Shown here: positions 11,295 through 22,076 of the stretch, in pieces | Numbering within the stretch: the first letter of the stretch is position 1 | Layout: each line of letters begins with the position of its first letter | From: Owenia fusiformis | Taxonomy: Eukaryota; Annelida; Polychaeta; Sabellida; Oweniidae | Length of the DNA: 64,000 nucleotides | Assembly: GCA_903813345.2 (NCBI GenBank) | Contig: CAIIXF020000009.1 | Span: forward strand, 19,803,759 to 19,867,758 | Direction of reading: 5' to 3' | The notes under the pieces: generated by a model | The model's input: the letters and a program-made list of their open reading frames with translations, nothing else | What the model was told of the DNA's origin: nothing | The model's database searches: none | Translations under genes and position numbers: made by a program

Positions 11295-14200
11295 CTTTAA
11301 AGATATATGGCAAAAATTATTTTTCTTGAATTTGTAGATGTGTGCTCCTTTAACGCTCCTTCGAATGCATTTATGGATATGTTTTCACAATCTTTTGACT
11401 CTAATTCATTGCAATAAAGCTCGGGGAATATCGCCCATAACCGTCAATGTCTCGTGCGTACCTAGTACCACCATGAGGCTCATTACAGAGTAGGGCATCC
11501 ACGCTAGTAGGTAGCCCGACACAAGTAGAGCCGTCATTCTTACCAATCGCCACTCCCTGGAAGAGAAATTCATATGCAATAGACACTATATCTTTACATT
11601 TATTATTTTCAAATCATAGTTCTAATTTTACTTGCGCAATCACTTACTGTTTCATCAAGGACCTTGTTGTGTTCTCGCTGCTTTCAAAGACTACATTGTA
11701 GATAGTCTTCCGATACGTATTAAAGATTCTAGCATAGCAGAACAAGAGAATGCCAACTGGAATTAACACAGTGAAGACGAACAGACAGACCACGAATGAA
11801 TTGGTATTGTTGATGTTCCTTTCCCATGTGACGCTACACCAAGTGCCAGGACCTTCTGGACTGTAACTTGACCACCCGAAGATGGGGAAAATAGACCAGA
11901 TAATGCAGTATAGCCACGCAAGACAAGACATCAGAGTCGCTCTTTTTATTGTACTCTCTGGAGTTAAAAGTTGTATTAAAGTATAGTAACAATCACGCCC
12001 GATGATCGGTAAAGACAACATTGCTGAGAATAAATTGATAACAATTTCAAATTAATGTTATTGTACTTACTAATATCATGACATATGACACAGTAGCGAT
12101 CCACAGCAATCATCGCGTGTGTCACCAGCGAAACAAGACCAAAACATGTATTTGCAAAGCCGTACCTGAAAAAGGTAATAATAGACGTGAGAGTGTTTAC
12201 ATTGTCAGAATGTATTTAGAATTTGCCTCCTTTCCCCTCGTCTACACCGTCAAAAATAACAAATACGTAAAGCTCTCGTACGATACAAATTTGATTTTTG
12301 CCCCCTGTTTCCCTACAAATTAGATTTTATCATTATTCAATAAATACAATTTGTCGAGAATTCAAAACAAATCTGACACGTTTTCTAATGATCTTATTAT
12401 GTTATATAGTCGTATTTTTCGTTTTTTTGTAAACCGGGTACCGGGTACCAAGTTTGAACCCAGCATGGAGGATTTACTAGATAATATAGTAGAAAACCTG
12501 ATGGGTTAATATTTATTGATGAAAATGAGTTAATTTCTCGAGCAAAAGTTTAACCCTAAGGTGTTAGTTTATAATAAAATTGCGTTAGAGTGGGTTTCAA
12601 ACGACATATACGCAATCTTACAACAACACCATGAACACTGTGCACTGATTTTCGGCAACATGATTTCCTAAATACGACAGAAATACGAGCGACTTCTTGA
12701 TTTAGAATTGTGAACAATTTACAGCATTAAAAAACTCCGAACATTTAACTATTTTATTAAAGTCCCCGTGTAAAGTTTAAACCACTTTGGCTTATATTGT
12801 AGTCTTACCCAATGTTATTAAAGTGTGATATGTGAATTTTTTTTTTAAATTTCAAAAAGTGGTTTTTGATAGACTTTTTGTTCCAAAATTTGTGAATTTA
12901 TTTAAAACTAACTTTTAGAGGTCACATATATCTTTTAAATAGCCACAATTCATACCAATGCATAGCATTCATCCTCACATGTTTTTTGCCCAAAAAAATT
13001 GAGAAAATCGGTTCATAAATAAGCGAGAAATGAACTTATCAGTGCAAGAAAATGGTTCTGAGAAAAAGGCATTTCAAAATTTTAGTTCTCATAGAAACCA
13101 ATGGTACAATGATATCTAAAACATAATATATTTTTCTTTTTAATGTAATAAGACAATCAACATTGATTGATTATTGAAGTCTAGCATATCGAGAAAAGAT
13201 AGACACCGAAAAAAAAATATCAATTTTTTTCAAAAAGTTTTTGGTACCTTTGTGACATCACTAATGTTTCAAAATATTTTTGATATGCTAAAACATTGAA
13301 GTAGCCCATTAAATATGGCATTTTATTATTGAAATAGCGTGTCCTTTGTTCAATCTTTGCATTTGTGTTAAAAGGATAATCTTTTTTGAAATGCATTAAG
13401 AAATATTTGATGATTAAAAGATTTCAACTTTTTTTGAAAAATGGCGGGAAATTTGAATATTTGAGAAATGAAATGCTCACAACATTTTTTTGAAAAAAAT
13501 TTTTTTTTTCAAAAATCTCTAAAATAACTTTTTAAGGATGTTCCCTGGACGAAGTTGAAAACGATGAACACCAACCCCTAATTTTTCTTTTAAAAATGTG
13601 AAGTACATAGCATAACTAAGTGTTTCTGTGAGTTTAAGAAAAAGTTAAATATTCAAAAGTGTGTTTTGGGGTGAAAACCTGATTTTTAACATGGGTTTCA
13701 ATGAGAAAGTGCCACGCCCACTTTTGTCAAATATTGACACTTTAGAGGCCTCTTGCTCAGAAAAAAGCACACTAACATATGGTTTTTAAAGTTTTAATAT
13801 TCTTTGTTGCCCGTGAGAATCCCAGAAAACCATTTTTGAGAAAAAGTTAAATACTATTGAATATTTTCCTATCTGACCAGGGAACATCCTTAAGTCATGA
13901 CAAATAGTAAATGAATGATAAAAAAATATTTTCAAACTTTAGACGGGGACTTTAAAGAGAGAATCAGGGATAGCGAGCAGGCTAAACAAAAAATTGTTCC
14001 AAATTTAGAATATTTTTGGCTCATGTCATTCCTTGTCATATCTATTTTCTAAAAAATCACAAAAGTGCATACTTTATTCCAGGAAAACTAAAGATTTTTA
14101 CAATAATGTATTATTTTTCTATAAGAATGGTTACCATTCTTATTATTTGGGAGAATTTAAACATTTTTCACTCATTTTTGCACTATGAATCATAAATAAC

Positions 14201-15430
14201 TTCACCAATTTATAACATATTGTGAATCTTTTAGGAGATATTGTATTTGATATTGTAAGGAACAGATTGGTAGGTCAATTATACATGTTGCTTGTAATTT
14301 TGTCACCCCCTATAGATCAGATTCTGCCTTTAATATCTTCGGAGAACGAGAATCAAATTGACCCATCTTCACTTTTTGATATGTTTGGGTGTTTTCTAAG
14401 AGGTCCAGGTACAATTTAAAGATCTTAATCAGTTCAAAATTACAACCGCTTTAAAAGTAAGCATCCCTATTTATCAATACAATGCATTACAACACTGCAG
14501 ACATCTCCTTCACACGAGCCTTCATTTTTTTTAAATGATCTCTTGTTTAACACGTACATTGTTTTATTTGTTTCATATAATTGCTTTACGTATCATTTTA
14601 CTGGAATTATCTGCCCATTGCGTGCAGTTTACGGAGTTAAATTATTATTCATGCATAATTCTACTTATGTTAAAAGTAGGGAAAAAAGTCTACCCATTTT
14701 CAGGCCCAGTTGCGTTATGTTTGATAATCCTGTTACTAATTACCGATCTTATAGTGGGCGCGCGCCCACTCAAAGTTAGATATAAAATATGTTGAAATAT
14801 CGAAAAAACATTTGTTTATTGATGTAAGATAAGTCTGAAAATTATATTCCTGATCATTTCAAGATAAAAAATAATCAACATATATGATAATAGATATAAA
14901 ATATTTATTTTGATCATAAAATACGATTCCATGATTGAAACTTAATAAATAAAGAGGAATATTGAATTAGCATAAATCAAAGTAGATATAATTCGTATCT
15001 ACGCGAAATATTCCAAATCATTTTAATTAAAATGAAGATAGGGTTATAGAGAAAAATGTTTCTTCCACACGACAAAAGTAATATCTCTAGTTTAGTCATA
15101 CACCAGCATGGCTTACCAATGACAAAGCGTGAGTCCGAAAAGCCATCTCATAGCCAGACTCGATGACGCAGAGAAAGGGTTGCCAAAAACCGAGATTGCC
15201 AAATCGCTAATTGTCATCGATAGCAAATGCACATTTGAAGGAGTTCTCAGTTCTTTATTCTTCACGAATAAAATGATCACCATAGCATTTGTTGTCATGC
15301 CAATTATACCGATGAGTGCTATAACTAAACCCAATGTGGTATATGCAGCGTGGGACCATACATCGTCGGCTTCAGCCTGAGCATTTGTAATAGTCGACAG
15401 CGTGGTCGATTCACTCCAGTTACCTTCCAT
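11176..15430 (-). CDS. Opsin (retinal-binding G-protein-coupled receptor), five exons
   Basis: This gene encodes a seven-transmembrane light-sensing receptor of the plasma membrane. It should bind retinal and couple to a G protein. Exons at 15430-15117, 12165-12071, 11957-11648, 11556-11462 and 11294-11176 join with matching phases (2, 1, 2, 1) into 311 residues. An N-terminal NWS glycosylation site lies at residue 4 and TM1 at about 30-56. C103 and C177 form the expected disulphide. DRY is at 127-129, a TM6 AWMPY at 258-262, K288 is the Schiff-base lysine (FAKTSTCYNP) and NPVIY is at 294-298. E171 aligns with the ancestral counterion position 181, whereas the vertebrate 113 position is Tyr106. 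Residues such as WYGFAN and PEGPGTWC suggest a ciliary-type, TMT/encephalopsin or xenopsin-like subclass; this is inference. The C-terminal tail is unresolved. Confidence 0.93.
11462..11556 (-). CDS. Opsin exon 4 (TM6)
   Basis: The acceptor TCTTCCAG|G completes Gln240. The frame then gives EWRLVRMTALLVSGYLLAWM and PYSVMSLMVVL. This is the cytoplasmic end of TM6 with the rotamer-switch Trp259 and Pro261. The donor is CTAG|GTACGC, phase 1. The frame continues to a stop shortly after if unspliced, which supports the donor. Confidence 0.9.
11648..11957 (-). CDS. Opsin exon 3 (TM4, ECL2, TM5)
   Basis: The acceptor AACTCCAG|AG joins exon 2 to give Lys137. The exon encodes TM4 (about 144-163), the second extracellular loop with PEGPGTWC (Glu171 at the counterion-181 position, Cys177 for the disulphide), TM5 (about 191-212) and the third intracellular loop to Gln240. 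It ends at ACA|GTAAGTG, phase 2. The longer open frame upstream of 11957 is intron. Confidence 0.92.
12071..12165 (-). CDS. Opsin exon 2 (TM3 and DRY motif)
   Basis: This 95-nt exon lies between TTTTTCAG|G and TTA|GTAAGTAC. It completes Trp105 and encodes YGFANTCFGLVSLV, then AMIAVDRYCVICHDI, which is TM3 ending in the DRY G-protein contact. The spacing from Cys103 to DRY matches rhodopsin without gaps. Entry phase 2 and exit phase 1 agree with both neighbours. The overlapping plus-strand frame is not coding. Confidence 0.92.
12761..13951. mobile_element. TTAA-flanked inverted-repeat element in opsin intron 1
   Basis: The ends AGTCCCCGTGTAAAGTTT (left) and AGTCCCCGTCTAAAGTTT (right, reverse-complemented) are flanked by TTAA at 12757-12760 and 13952-13955. 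TTAA duplication is the hallmark of piggyBac and Kolobok elements; which of the two is undetermined. The interior is very A/T-rich with poly-A and poly-T tracts and has no transposase, so it is non-autonomous. A second TTAA element is nested in it. Confidence 0.75.
13536..13889. mobile_element. Nested TTAA-flanked MITE
   Basis: The ends GGATGTTCCCTGG and CCAGGGAACATCC are exact inverted copies, flanked by TTAA on each side (13532-13535 and 13890-13893). The 354-bp element lies within the TTAA element 12761-13951, so it inserted later. It has no coding capacity. Confidence 0.8.
13956..15116. other. Opsin intron 1, remaining AT-rich part
   Basis: This part of intron 1 shows no recognised exon or transposon ends. 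The open frames at 14222-14419 and 14535-14795 overlap one another in different frames and lack family resemblance or splice context. Confidence 0.5.
15117..15430 (-). CDS. Opsin exon 1 (N-terminus, TM1-TM2)
   Basis: The exon starts at ATG 15430, with an in-frame TAA two codons upstream, which fixes the start. It encodes residues 1-104 and two bases of Trp105. It contains the NWS sequon, TM1, the LRTPSN loop-1 motif, TM2 with Asp76 (D2.50) and Cys103. The donor is CATTG|GTAAGC, phase 2. The plus-strand open frame over it is a shadow. Confidence 0.92.
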
Positions 15431-15969
15431 TAATTAAATGTTACCTGTTCTCAAGCAAGAAATGAACTTCATATCGAAAGCAAATGTGGTGACATGGAAG
15501 ACTGTGAAATGTAGCTGTTTAAAGATGTTATATCCTTGCGACGATCTCGATCTAACTAATTTTCTCAATACCTATATTGCTTCTTATATACTCATTGAAA
15601 CCCACGTTTTCGCCAATGTGACTTCTGCTAATATTATATTGTCTTAGTTGATGTCATCTAGTTGTTATTGAATTAATATCAATTAAATTGAATATATCAA
15701 GGAAGCCGTGGTTACCGTTCTTGTTACATGAGACAAATTTAATTTCACTTCTAACTTCCCATGTAATCCAAAAAGAAGGGATTGACTCGTAACAAATAAG
15801 ATCATTTTTTGAAAATCATTTTTCCCTACTCTGTTGTTTCAAAAAGATACATTGGTCGGCCATTTTGACTTTCCAAAAGCACAAAATAAAAATGATTTAT
15901 GTTTCTGATGCATGTACTATTCAGTATTCAATACGTTTTGAAGAGATCTCAAATAAATTTTTTAATTTT
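15431..15969. other. Opsin upstream region
   Basis: This is the presumed 5' flank of the opsin gene on the minus strand. AT-rich, with no clear TATA-initiator combination or upstream untranslated exon that I can support. Confidence 0.4.
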
Positions 15970-16541
15970 ATCGCCCGGTATTCGGAAATATGGGACGGAG
16001 AGGGGGGCAGGCAAATTTTACTAGAGAAATTATGAAATCTGCAAGATTTTTCTTTTTCAGGAGAAAGTTCACAACTTGATTACTATATAAATGGGCGCAT
16101 GGTATGGTAAAATATGTTAGGTCTTCTATGCTTTTTTGAACCGACACTCTTCTAAGATACGAGATATCTTAAAAAGGCGCAACACCACCAACACGCACAA
16201 GCCAATGTTTTTGCTATGAATCAAGCAACGATGGTCTATGTGCATAAAGTCGGCTATGAAATTAATTTTGTGATGATAATGTCACTCACAAGTATTTATT
16301 ACAGGTCGTGTAGACCATTGTTGCTTGATTTATAGCAAAAACATTGACTTGTGCACGTTTAAGAGACATTGTGCCTTTTAAATAGATTTCATATCTTAGA
16401 CGCGTATGGGATCAAAAATCATTAACATATTTCACCATAACATGCGCCTATTTGTATAGTTAAACGTTCTCTTGAAAAATGACACTGTCATTTTTTTAGC
16501 AGAAATTGCATACTCCCACCTCCCAATCCGTCCCGATTTTC
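15970..16541. mobile_element. GGGACGG foldback element, copy 1
   Basis: Two ~270-bp arms are reverse complements. The left begins ATCGCCCGGTATTCGGAAAT, then TGGGACGG and a G-tract. The right ends with a C-rich stretch, CCGTCCCGAT. Shared internal blocks include GGCGCATGGTATGGTA, AATATGTTAGG and AAGCAACNATGGTC. The arms meet around 16250-16270 with almost no spacer. Other members are at 32761-33791 and, decayed, at 56650-57200. No coding potential. Confidence 0.8.
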
Positions 16542-16701
16542 TAATCAACAGTATATCTCGAGCCATTCAAGGAAATGAAAGGGAATTTGTCATTTCAATT
16601 TCTAAAACTTCACTTTTTCATTCCCCTTACCTTACCTTAGTTGAACCATGACTTATTTCCTAATTAAACAGTCTTCGCCACAAACCACATAACATATCCC
16701 C

Positions 16702-17391
16702 AATTTACACTACGCGCAGCATTCCAAGACGTTTTGGCTAAAACGTTTTAGAAAAATTAAGTTGAGTTTACATTACCATTTTCAAGACGTCTTAGGAAAT
16801 AAGATTGAGTTTACACCTGTTTTCCTAAAACGTCTTAGAGATATGTAGGTGTACATGTAAAATGAAAAAAGCAGTTCAGTACTGGTTTAAGGACGGTTCA
16901 GTCAATATAGCTATTCCTTTCCCCCCTCCATACTTTGTACTGAAGAATGCATCGGTTTCAGAAAAATATGTCCTCTACTGACAGCATTGTTAAAAGCATT
17001 AAAGAGAACTGGAAGATTTTATGCCTAAATTAGGATTAAGATAAATCAGCAGGCAAATAAGTTTTCTCAATAATTTTGAGATGATATTAGGAACAAGGGA
17101 TAAGACAAAATAAAGGACCATGCGACATATGCAAATGGAAAGTTTCAAATGTTTCGTTCGGCGCAACGCAAAAAACGGGCTAAGAGCTCTTAGCTAAACC
17201 CGATGGATTTACACTCGCTTGTAAAACGTTTTAACGTTAAGACGTCTTGGCTATGACTAGGGTCCTAAAACGTTTTAGCTAAGCGCTCTTAGCCTACAGC
17301 TCTTGAGTAAATTTGGATTTACATTACATTTGTAAAACGTTTTAACGCTAAAACGTTTTTGCTAAGACGTCTTAGCACGCTAGTGTAAATC
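16702..17391. mobile_element. Palindrome-rich inverted-repeat element
   Basis: The ends read ATTTACACTACGCGCAGC and, in reverse complement, ATTTACACTAGCGTGCTAAG. Inside, self-complementary motifs AAAACGTTTT and AAGACGTCTT recur many times, interleaved with GCTAAG and AGCGCTCTTAGC. The segment resembles a non-autonomous element whose subterminal palindromes could be transposase-binding sites; that function is inference. No open frame of note. Confidence 0.6.
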
Positions 17392-17966
17392 CAACAAATA
17401 CCACATAGGCCTATATTATAGGATTAGATTCGAGCCAGCGGCCCGCATTTATTGGAATAGCGTTAAGTACAACTGATACAAAGAATGAGTGAAAAAATGA
17501 AAAAATGTAGCCAGTTCGCGATGAATCCAGGTACCTATGACGGCCACGATGCTAATGTCATAGCGGCCACGATGCCGATGGCATTAATGCCAAAAACCTC
17601 TTAGGTTCAAATATACTCAACATCCATCCTCGGCTCCCAACCTCGCTGCTGATATACGATGTCAACTGCCTTTAAGACATCATTTTAAGGCACTGTGTAC
17701 TTAATTAAAACATTTAAATCCAACAATTACCCATATCCAATGATCAACTGTTTTAAAGCCATTGTGGCTACACGTTTGTTTACACGTCAAAGATCTCAAA
17801 TAAATTCACAAATTTCGGAATAAACCAAATTCTTAATTGTGACTGTACCTGTCAACTTACAGTTATAAAAACTTGTAGAAGGACTATACACATATACATT
17901 GTATATTGCCCTCTAGCACTACCTCACTATCTAATACACTAATCACACACTGTCATTAATACTTAG
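17392..17966. other. No feature recognised
   Basis: Contains a small local duplication near 17535-17580 (GCGGCCACGATGC repeated) and otherwise plain AT-rich sequence. Confidence 0.4.
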
Positions 17967-18083
17967 CAGTTATGTCCCTATCATTGGATTTATGCCTAAG
18001 GTCTGTCACCAATATAGCCCGAGCTTGCGAGGGTTATATTACGACAGACCGAAGGCATATATTCAATGATACGGACATAACTG
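17967..18083. repeat. Hairpin repeat with ~41-bp arms
   Basis: Arm 17967-18007 (CAGTTATGTCCCTATCATTG onward) is the imperfect reverse complement of 18042-18083. The loop carries CGAGCTTGCGAGGG. This would fold into a long stem in single-stranded form. It is probably a tiny foldback MITE. A further short inverted pair, GTATTACATAC and GTATGTAATAC, frames 18088-18289. Confidence 0.6.
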
Positions 18084-18289
18084 TTGTATTACATACTTTT
18101 ATATCATGGCTACGTTATATCAATGACGCCACGTGTCTGTGTGCGAGTGAAATTAGGAAGAAATGAAACATGACGTCCCGATGACGTCATAAGATTGTCA
18201 TGGTAAAAGGTTTGGCGGCTATACAAGAATATATAGCCGACCTTCAGCTCCATTGACTTCAATACAAATGCTTCGCTGGGTATGTAATA

Positions 18290-18828
18290 CATTACAATAA
18301 TCCTAATCACTGTCTACAGACTTGCACTGTAACCATAACATTGTCTTTTGGAAAAAACGGACTTTAGAAAATTAATGAAACTTACTTCCTTAATAGACTG
18401 TCGTAATGTGCGACATTGTAGGTCACAATAGACAAAAATTCCGTGATAAGAATACACGAACGGACTACAAAAATCCTACGATCTTCTAAACTATATTGTG
18501 ATGAACAATATAATATCTGGAAAGCACCATGCTTTGCAAACCCTTATACCAACTGATCTCGTATTGCAACAAAGGCAAAATTACAATTCTTCGAAACGTT
18601 GTAAATCTAAATACTAGTACTATAAGATCTGTTTCATATAAAATGCAATTACTGTAGCTGACAAACACTTCTCTAAATGTCTTTGTCACACTAATAGAAC
18701 ACAACTACTGTAAATGTTGTTAAGGAACACCACTATCTTCTTAAAATACCAAAACTTGATGCCCTTCTGGAAATAGATATTACATATTATCCTATGCCAA
18801 GTAGAGTTTTAGGGAGATTAGTTGGTAA
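18290..18828. other. No feature recognised
   Basis: AT-rich sequence without a supported gene. Open frames on the minus strand here lack splice context or family resemblance. Confidence 0.4.
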
Positions 18829-19470
18829 CCCTACTATCACACCAAACTAGTTCTCACTGCGTTCTCGAAAACGGGCTTCAACTGTATACGAACGGACTGG
18901 ACCTACTAAGAACCGTTTGGGATCTATTTACAAACGTACGAACGTACTCGAACGGGTAGGTCCTCTAGAACTTAGACAATGCTCAAAATGTTCTCGTGGT
19001 CGTCACGTTCTACAATTAGAACGAGTGACAACGTACTAACGACGAGCTGGACGTACTACGAACGGAACCGTCGTACTTCAATCCTACTAGGGACGTTTTA
19101 ACAACGAGTTGAACTGTCTGAGGACGTGTTTAGAACGAGGTTGAACTAATGAACGTAGCTGCAATTTTTAAGGTCTATTTACGAACTTTATGAACGTTCT
19201 CAGACGGGAATGTGATTTTAGAATTTTGAATCGATTCAAAATTCGATGGCGACCATACCAGACTAAGGGACGCGTTCTACGACGTTGCACACCGACGTGG
19301 TGCGACCTGAACGAACTGCGAACGAGATGGACGTATTGAAAACTGTTTAAGAACGAAGAAGTTAATTATTTCAGACATATTTCCCGACCACAGCCAGATT
19401 GAGCCCGTTTTACGACGTTTTCGTAGGACTGGCAAGAACGGGTAAGAACTAGTTTGGTGTGATTGGGGGG
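18829..19470 (+). mobile_element. CTATCACACC MITE (PIF/Harbinger-like), copy A
   Basis: Ends CCCTACTATCACACCAAACT and (reverse complement) CCCCCCAATCACACCAAACT are flanked by TAA on both sides (18826-18828, 19471-19473). Three-base TWA duplications are typical of PIF/Harbinger. The interior carries dozens of GAACG/CGTTC and ACGTAC motifs, and a 24-bp palindrome centred on ATCGAT near 19230. Compared with copies B and C, a central part is deleted. The minus-strand open frames inside recur in other copies and are repeat shadows. Confidence 0.8.
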
Positions 19471-19827
19471 TAAGATATATCCCGTATCTTGATTTTGAGG
19501 TTTCCATATCCAGAACCTCCATATCTCCCGCCATATCTCCCGCTTCGGTGCATATCTTCCCGCTTCCGGTAATTTCACTTCACAATTATTTTTTCAAAAT
19601 TTTTTTTAGAATTATTTTTCACATTTTTTTCAAAATTTCTTTTTTCAAATTTTTGGATATTGTTAAACAACACTTTTGTATTTCAAAAAGTTATCAATGT
19701 ATTTAAAATTTAAAAGTGGAAATGCAATAAAATGACTTTGCATATGAATGATTTGTTTGTTTTTACACATTGTACTATTCAAATGGCCATATGCCCCTGA
19801 AAACTCTACTTGGTATAGGATAAAGCA

Positions 19828-19966
19828 GTTATGTACGGTCGGTTTGGATATTGGGTTCATCCCTCGTGAGATATGCACATCTACCTTCGGTCCCTACGGT
19901 CCCTCAGGTAGATATGCATATCTCCCTCTGGATAAACCCCATATCCAAAACCTCCCAGTACATAAC
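19828..19966. repeat. Foldback hairpin repeat
   Basis: GTTATGTACGGTCGGTTTGG at the left pairs with the right arm ending CCAAAACCTCCCAGTACATA. The inner parts (GATATGCACATCTACC and GGTAGATATGCATATCTCC) also pair, leaving a ~20-base loop rich in CGGTCCCTACGGTCCC. It is a compact palindromic element of ~139 bp. The open frames across it are artefacts. Confidence 0.65.
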
Positions 19967-20154
19967 CCTTATTTATCTAAAAATTTGAAGGACTTTCGGA
20001 TATAATCAATATCTCTTCTGCCCTTCTCGAAACAATATGACAGAAACGCACTTAAATAGTTATTACATGTTTATTCACTTAGATACATTGCGTCGTCAGT
20101 AAAAAGCCATGCCTTGAGATCCAGATTTATATGCAAATTACATAACTGCTTCTA

Positions 20155-20610
20155 ACACCCCAGTCACATTTCCTACGGCGACCTTGCGGTCTATCATTTC
20201 TGCGGCCAGTAGCTTTTCTACGCTCGCCGCAGAATTTCTGCGCTCTCATACTTTTGCAGTCACATTTCCCACGGCAGCCGCACGGTGAATTTTAAATTTC
20301 TATTGATAAATAATAGTTTTTTTCATTTTATTTACATCAGGACAATTTATAAATGTTATTCAAAGTGCTAGGATGTAATATCAAATGAAAAGTGATCGTG
20401 AAACATTGACAAATAATGATTCAATCTTGTTGAGCCAGTTGATTTCTACGGGGACTCCAGAAATGAACAAATATTATAACTCCGAGTTATAATTTCTACG
20501 CCTTCCCTGCGGCCTGTAAAAAGTTTTTCTACGCTCGCCGAAGAAATTCACCGATTTAATTGTTCTGCGGTCGACTTGCGGCCGCCGTGCGACAAATGTG
20601 ACTGGGGTGT
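20155..20610. mobile_element. Inverted-repeat MITE with ACACCCCAGTCACATTT ends
   Basis: A 17-bp perfect terminal inverted repeat (ACACCCCAGTCACATTT) bounds ~456 bp. Subterminal parts are unusually GC-rich with repeated TGCGGC and CTACGCTCGCCG motifs. No clear target duplication can be read. A single related terminus (CTCAGTCACATTTGCCACG) sits at about 61358. No coding capacity. Confidence 0.7.
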
Positions 20611-21608
20611 AACACGATCCTATCGTGCATCTAAATGTACTCACATAACCTACTCATGATCACATCATGTCATCCAATCAGTTGAAATCGCGTTCGATTT
20701 CACTAACGTTACGACGTTATATCAACCGGAAATAAAATAATTCAACTCTAATTTCAAACGTGTTGAATTTTAATTATCATCATTTGCTTCTGTAATTACA
20801 ACGAAAACCTTTGGGGAAAAGCTTCCCTTTGCCTTCCATCTATAAATTCCAAGTCGAAATAATTGTGAAAGCAGTAATATATTTATATGACCCCATGTTC
20901 AGAATCAGATCCGAATTGATACTTTATGACATTTACACTTTAAAAAGATGGCAGCACCAAGCATTTTAGGTAACAAGGATTGTTCACAAGAGAGTAATTG
21001 AACATGTCTAATAAGTCTGATCCGCTGTCAAATCAATCTACTATACTCCTTGGTGGGCTATAAATCGTTGCATCGTTTCCTAATTGTTAAATCTAAGGGA
21101 TGGCTGTCTGTATAGAGTAATAAGGCAAACAAATACATAGGAATTCAGTATTTGAAAAGTAAAATTCATGTAAACGATATAAAAATCAATGCGTGTATAT
21201 GTACCTTTTTTCTTTACAGAGAGTATACTCTTTCGTAATCAGCAATTTGAAGTTTATTTTGGTATAATTGAAGTGACGAATAATGTAATTGGTTATCGTT
21301 ATTGATACATTGAATAACATTTGGGCTGGATTTTTGTATGACTGCAGAGCCAATCAAGCCAATTCAAAAGTATAATTTATTATTTATTTAATGTATATTA
21401 TCAGTGAATTTTAAGTGATTGCTAAATGGGACCAAGAACTAAAAAATATAGAAAATAATATACAAAGAGTCAGCGGATATGTCTTTCACTTTGACTTTCG
21501 GCGATAAAAAGAGGGAGTTATACGCTTGAATCATGGAAAGTTAGGTAATTTATTGATTTAATTATAAAATACTGTAGCAACCTGGAGGAGACGTCAATAG
21601 CCGGCAGT
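20611..21608. other. No feature recognised
   Basis: AT-rich DNA; no gene, RNA or repeat pair could be supported. Confidence 0.4.
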
Positions 21609-21613
21609 TGTTT

Positions 21614-22076
21614 CACTGATGATCCAATCGATTACGCTGGAACCGTTTCGGTAAAAAAAATGTCGGAACGTCGAAGGTACTTTTTTCCTTATTTCACACG
21701 TTGTAGGCAGAATTTCCACGACATTTTTATCCCAAACGTGTATCAGTATCATATGTTTAAGAAAATGTACACATTTGCGAACAAATAGTTCAGAAGACAG
21801 CGGAATCGTCGATTCAATTCCTCACTTAAGTTACATAAACGGTATTTCGAAAAACAGTTAAGATCTGCTCTTTTAACTCAAGCTATTTTGTCGCAATCAT
21901 GTACATTTTCTAAAACATATCATACTGATACACGTTTGTGAGAAAAAATGTTGAAGGTATTCTGCCTACGACTCGTGAAATAAGGAAAAAAGAAAAATCG
22001 TACCTTCGACGTTCCGACATTTTGTTACCAAAACGAACCGTTTCGGTAACCAGCGTAATCGAGCGGATCACCAGTT
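21614..22076. mobile_element. CACTG-ended foldback element, copy 1
   Basis: The left end CACTGATGATCCAATCGATT and the right end, reverse-complemented AACTGGTGATCCGCTCGATT, are followed by ACG, GGTAACC and TGTCGGAACGT blocks. Flanking TGTTT occurs at 21609-21613 and 22077-22081, a 5-bp target duplication. Arms of ~200 bp extend almost to the centre. The plus-strand open frame at its right end is repeat-derived. Confidence 0.8.

Noticed and set aside
11401-11586. 61-codon minus-strand frame starting MSIAYEF
   Set aside because: It is a different frame across opsin exon 4; the correct spliced frame gives TM6.
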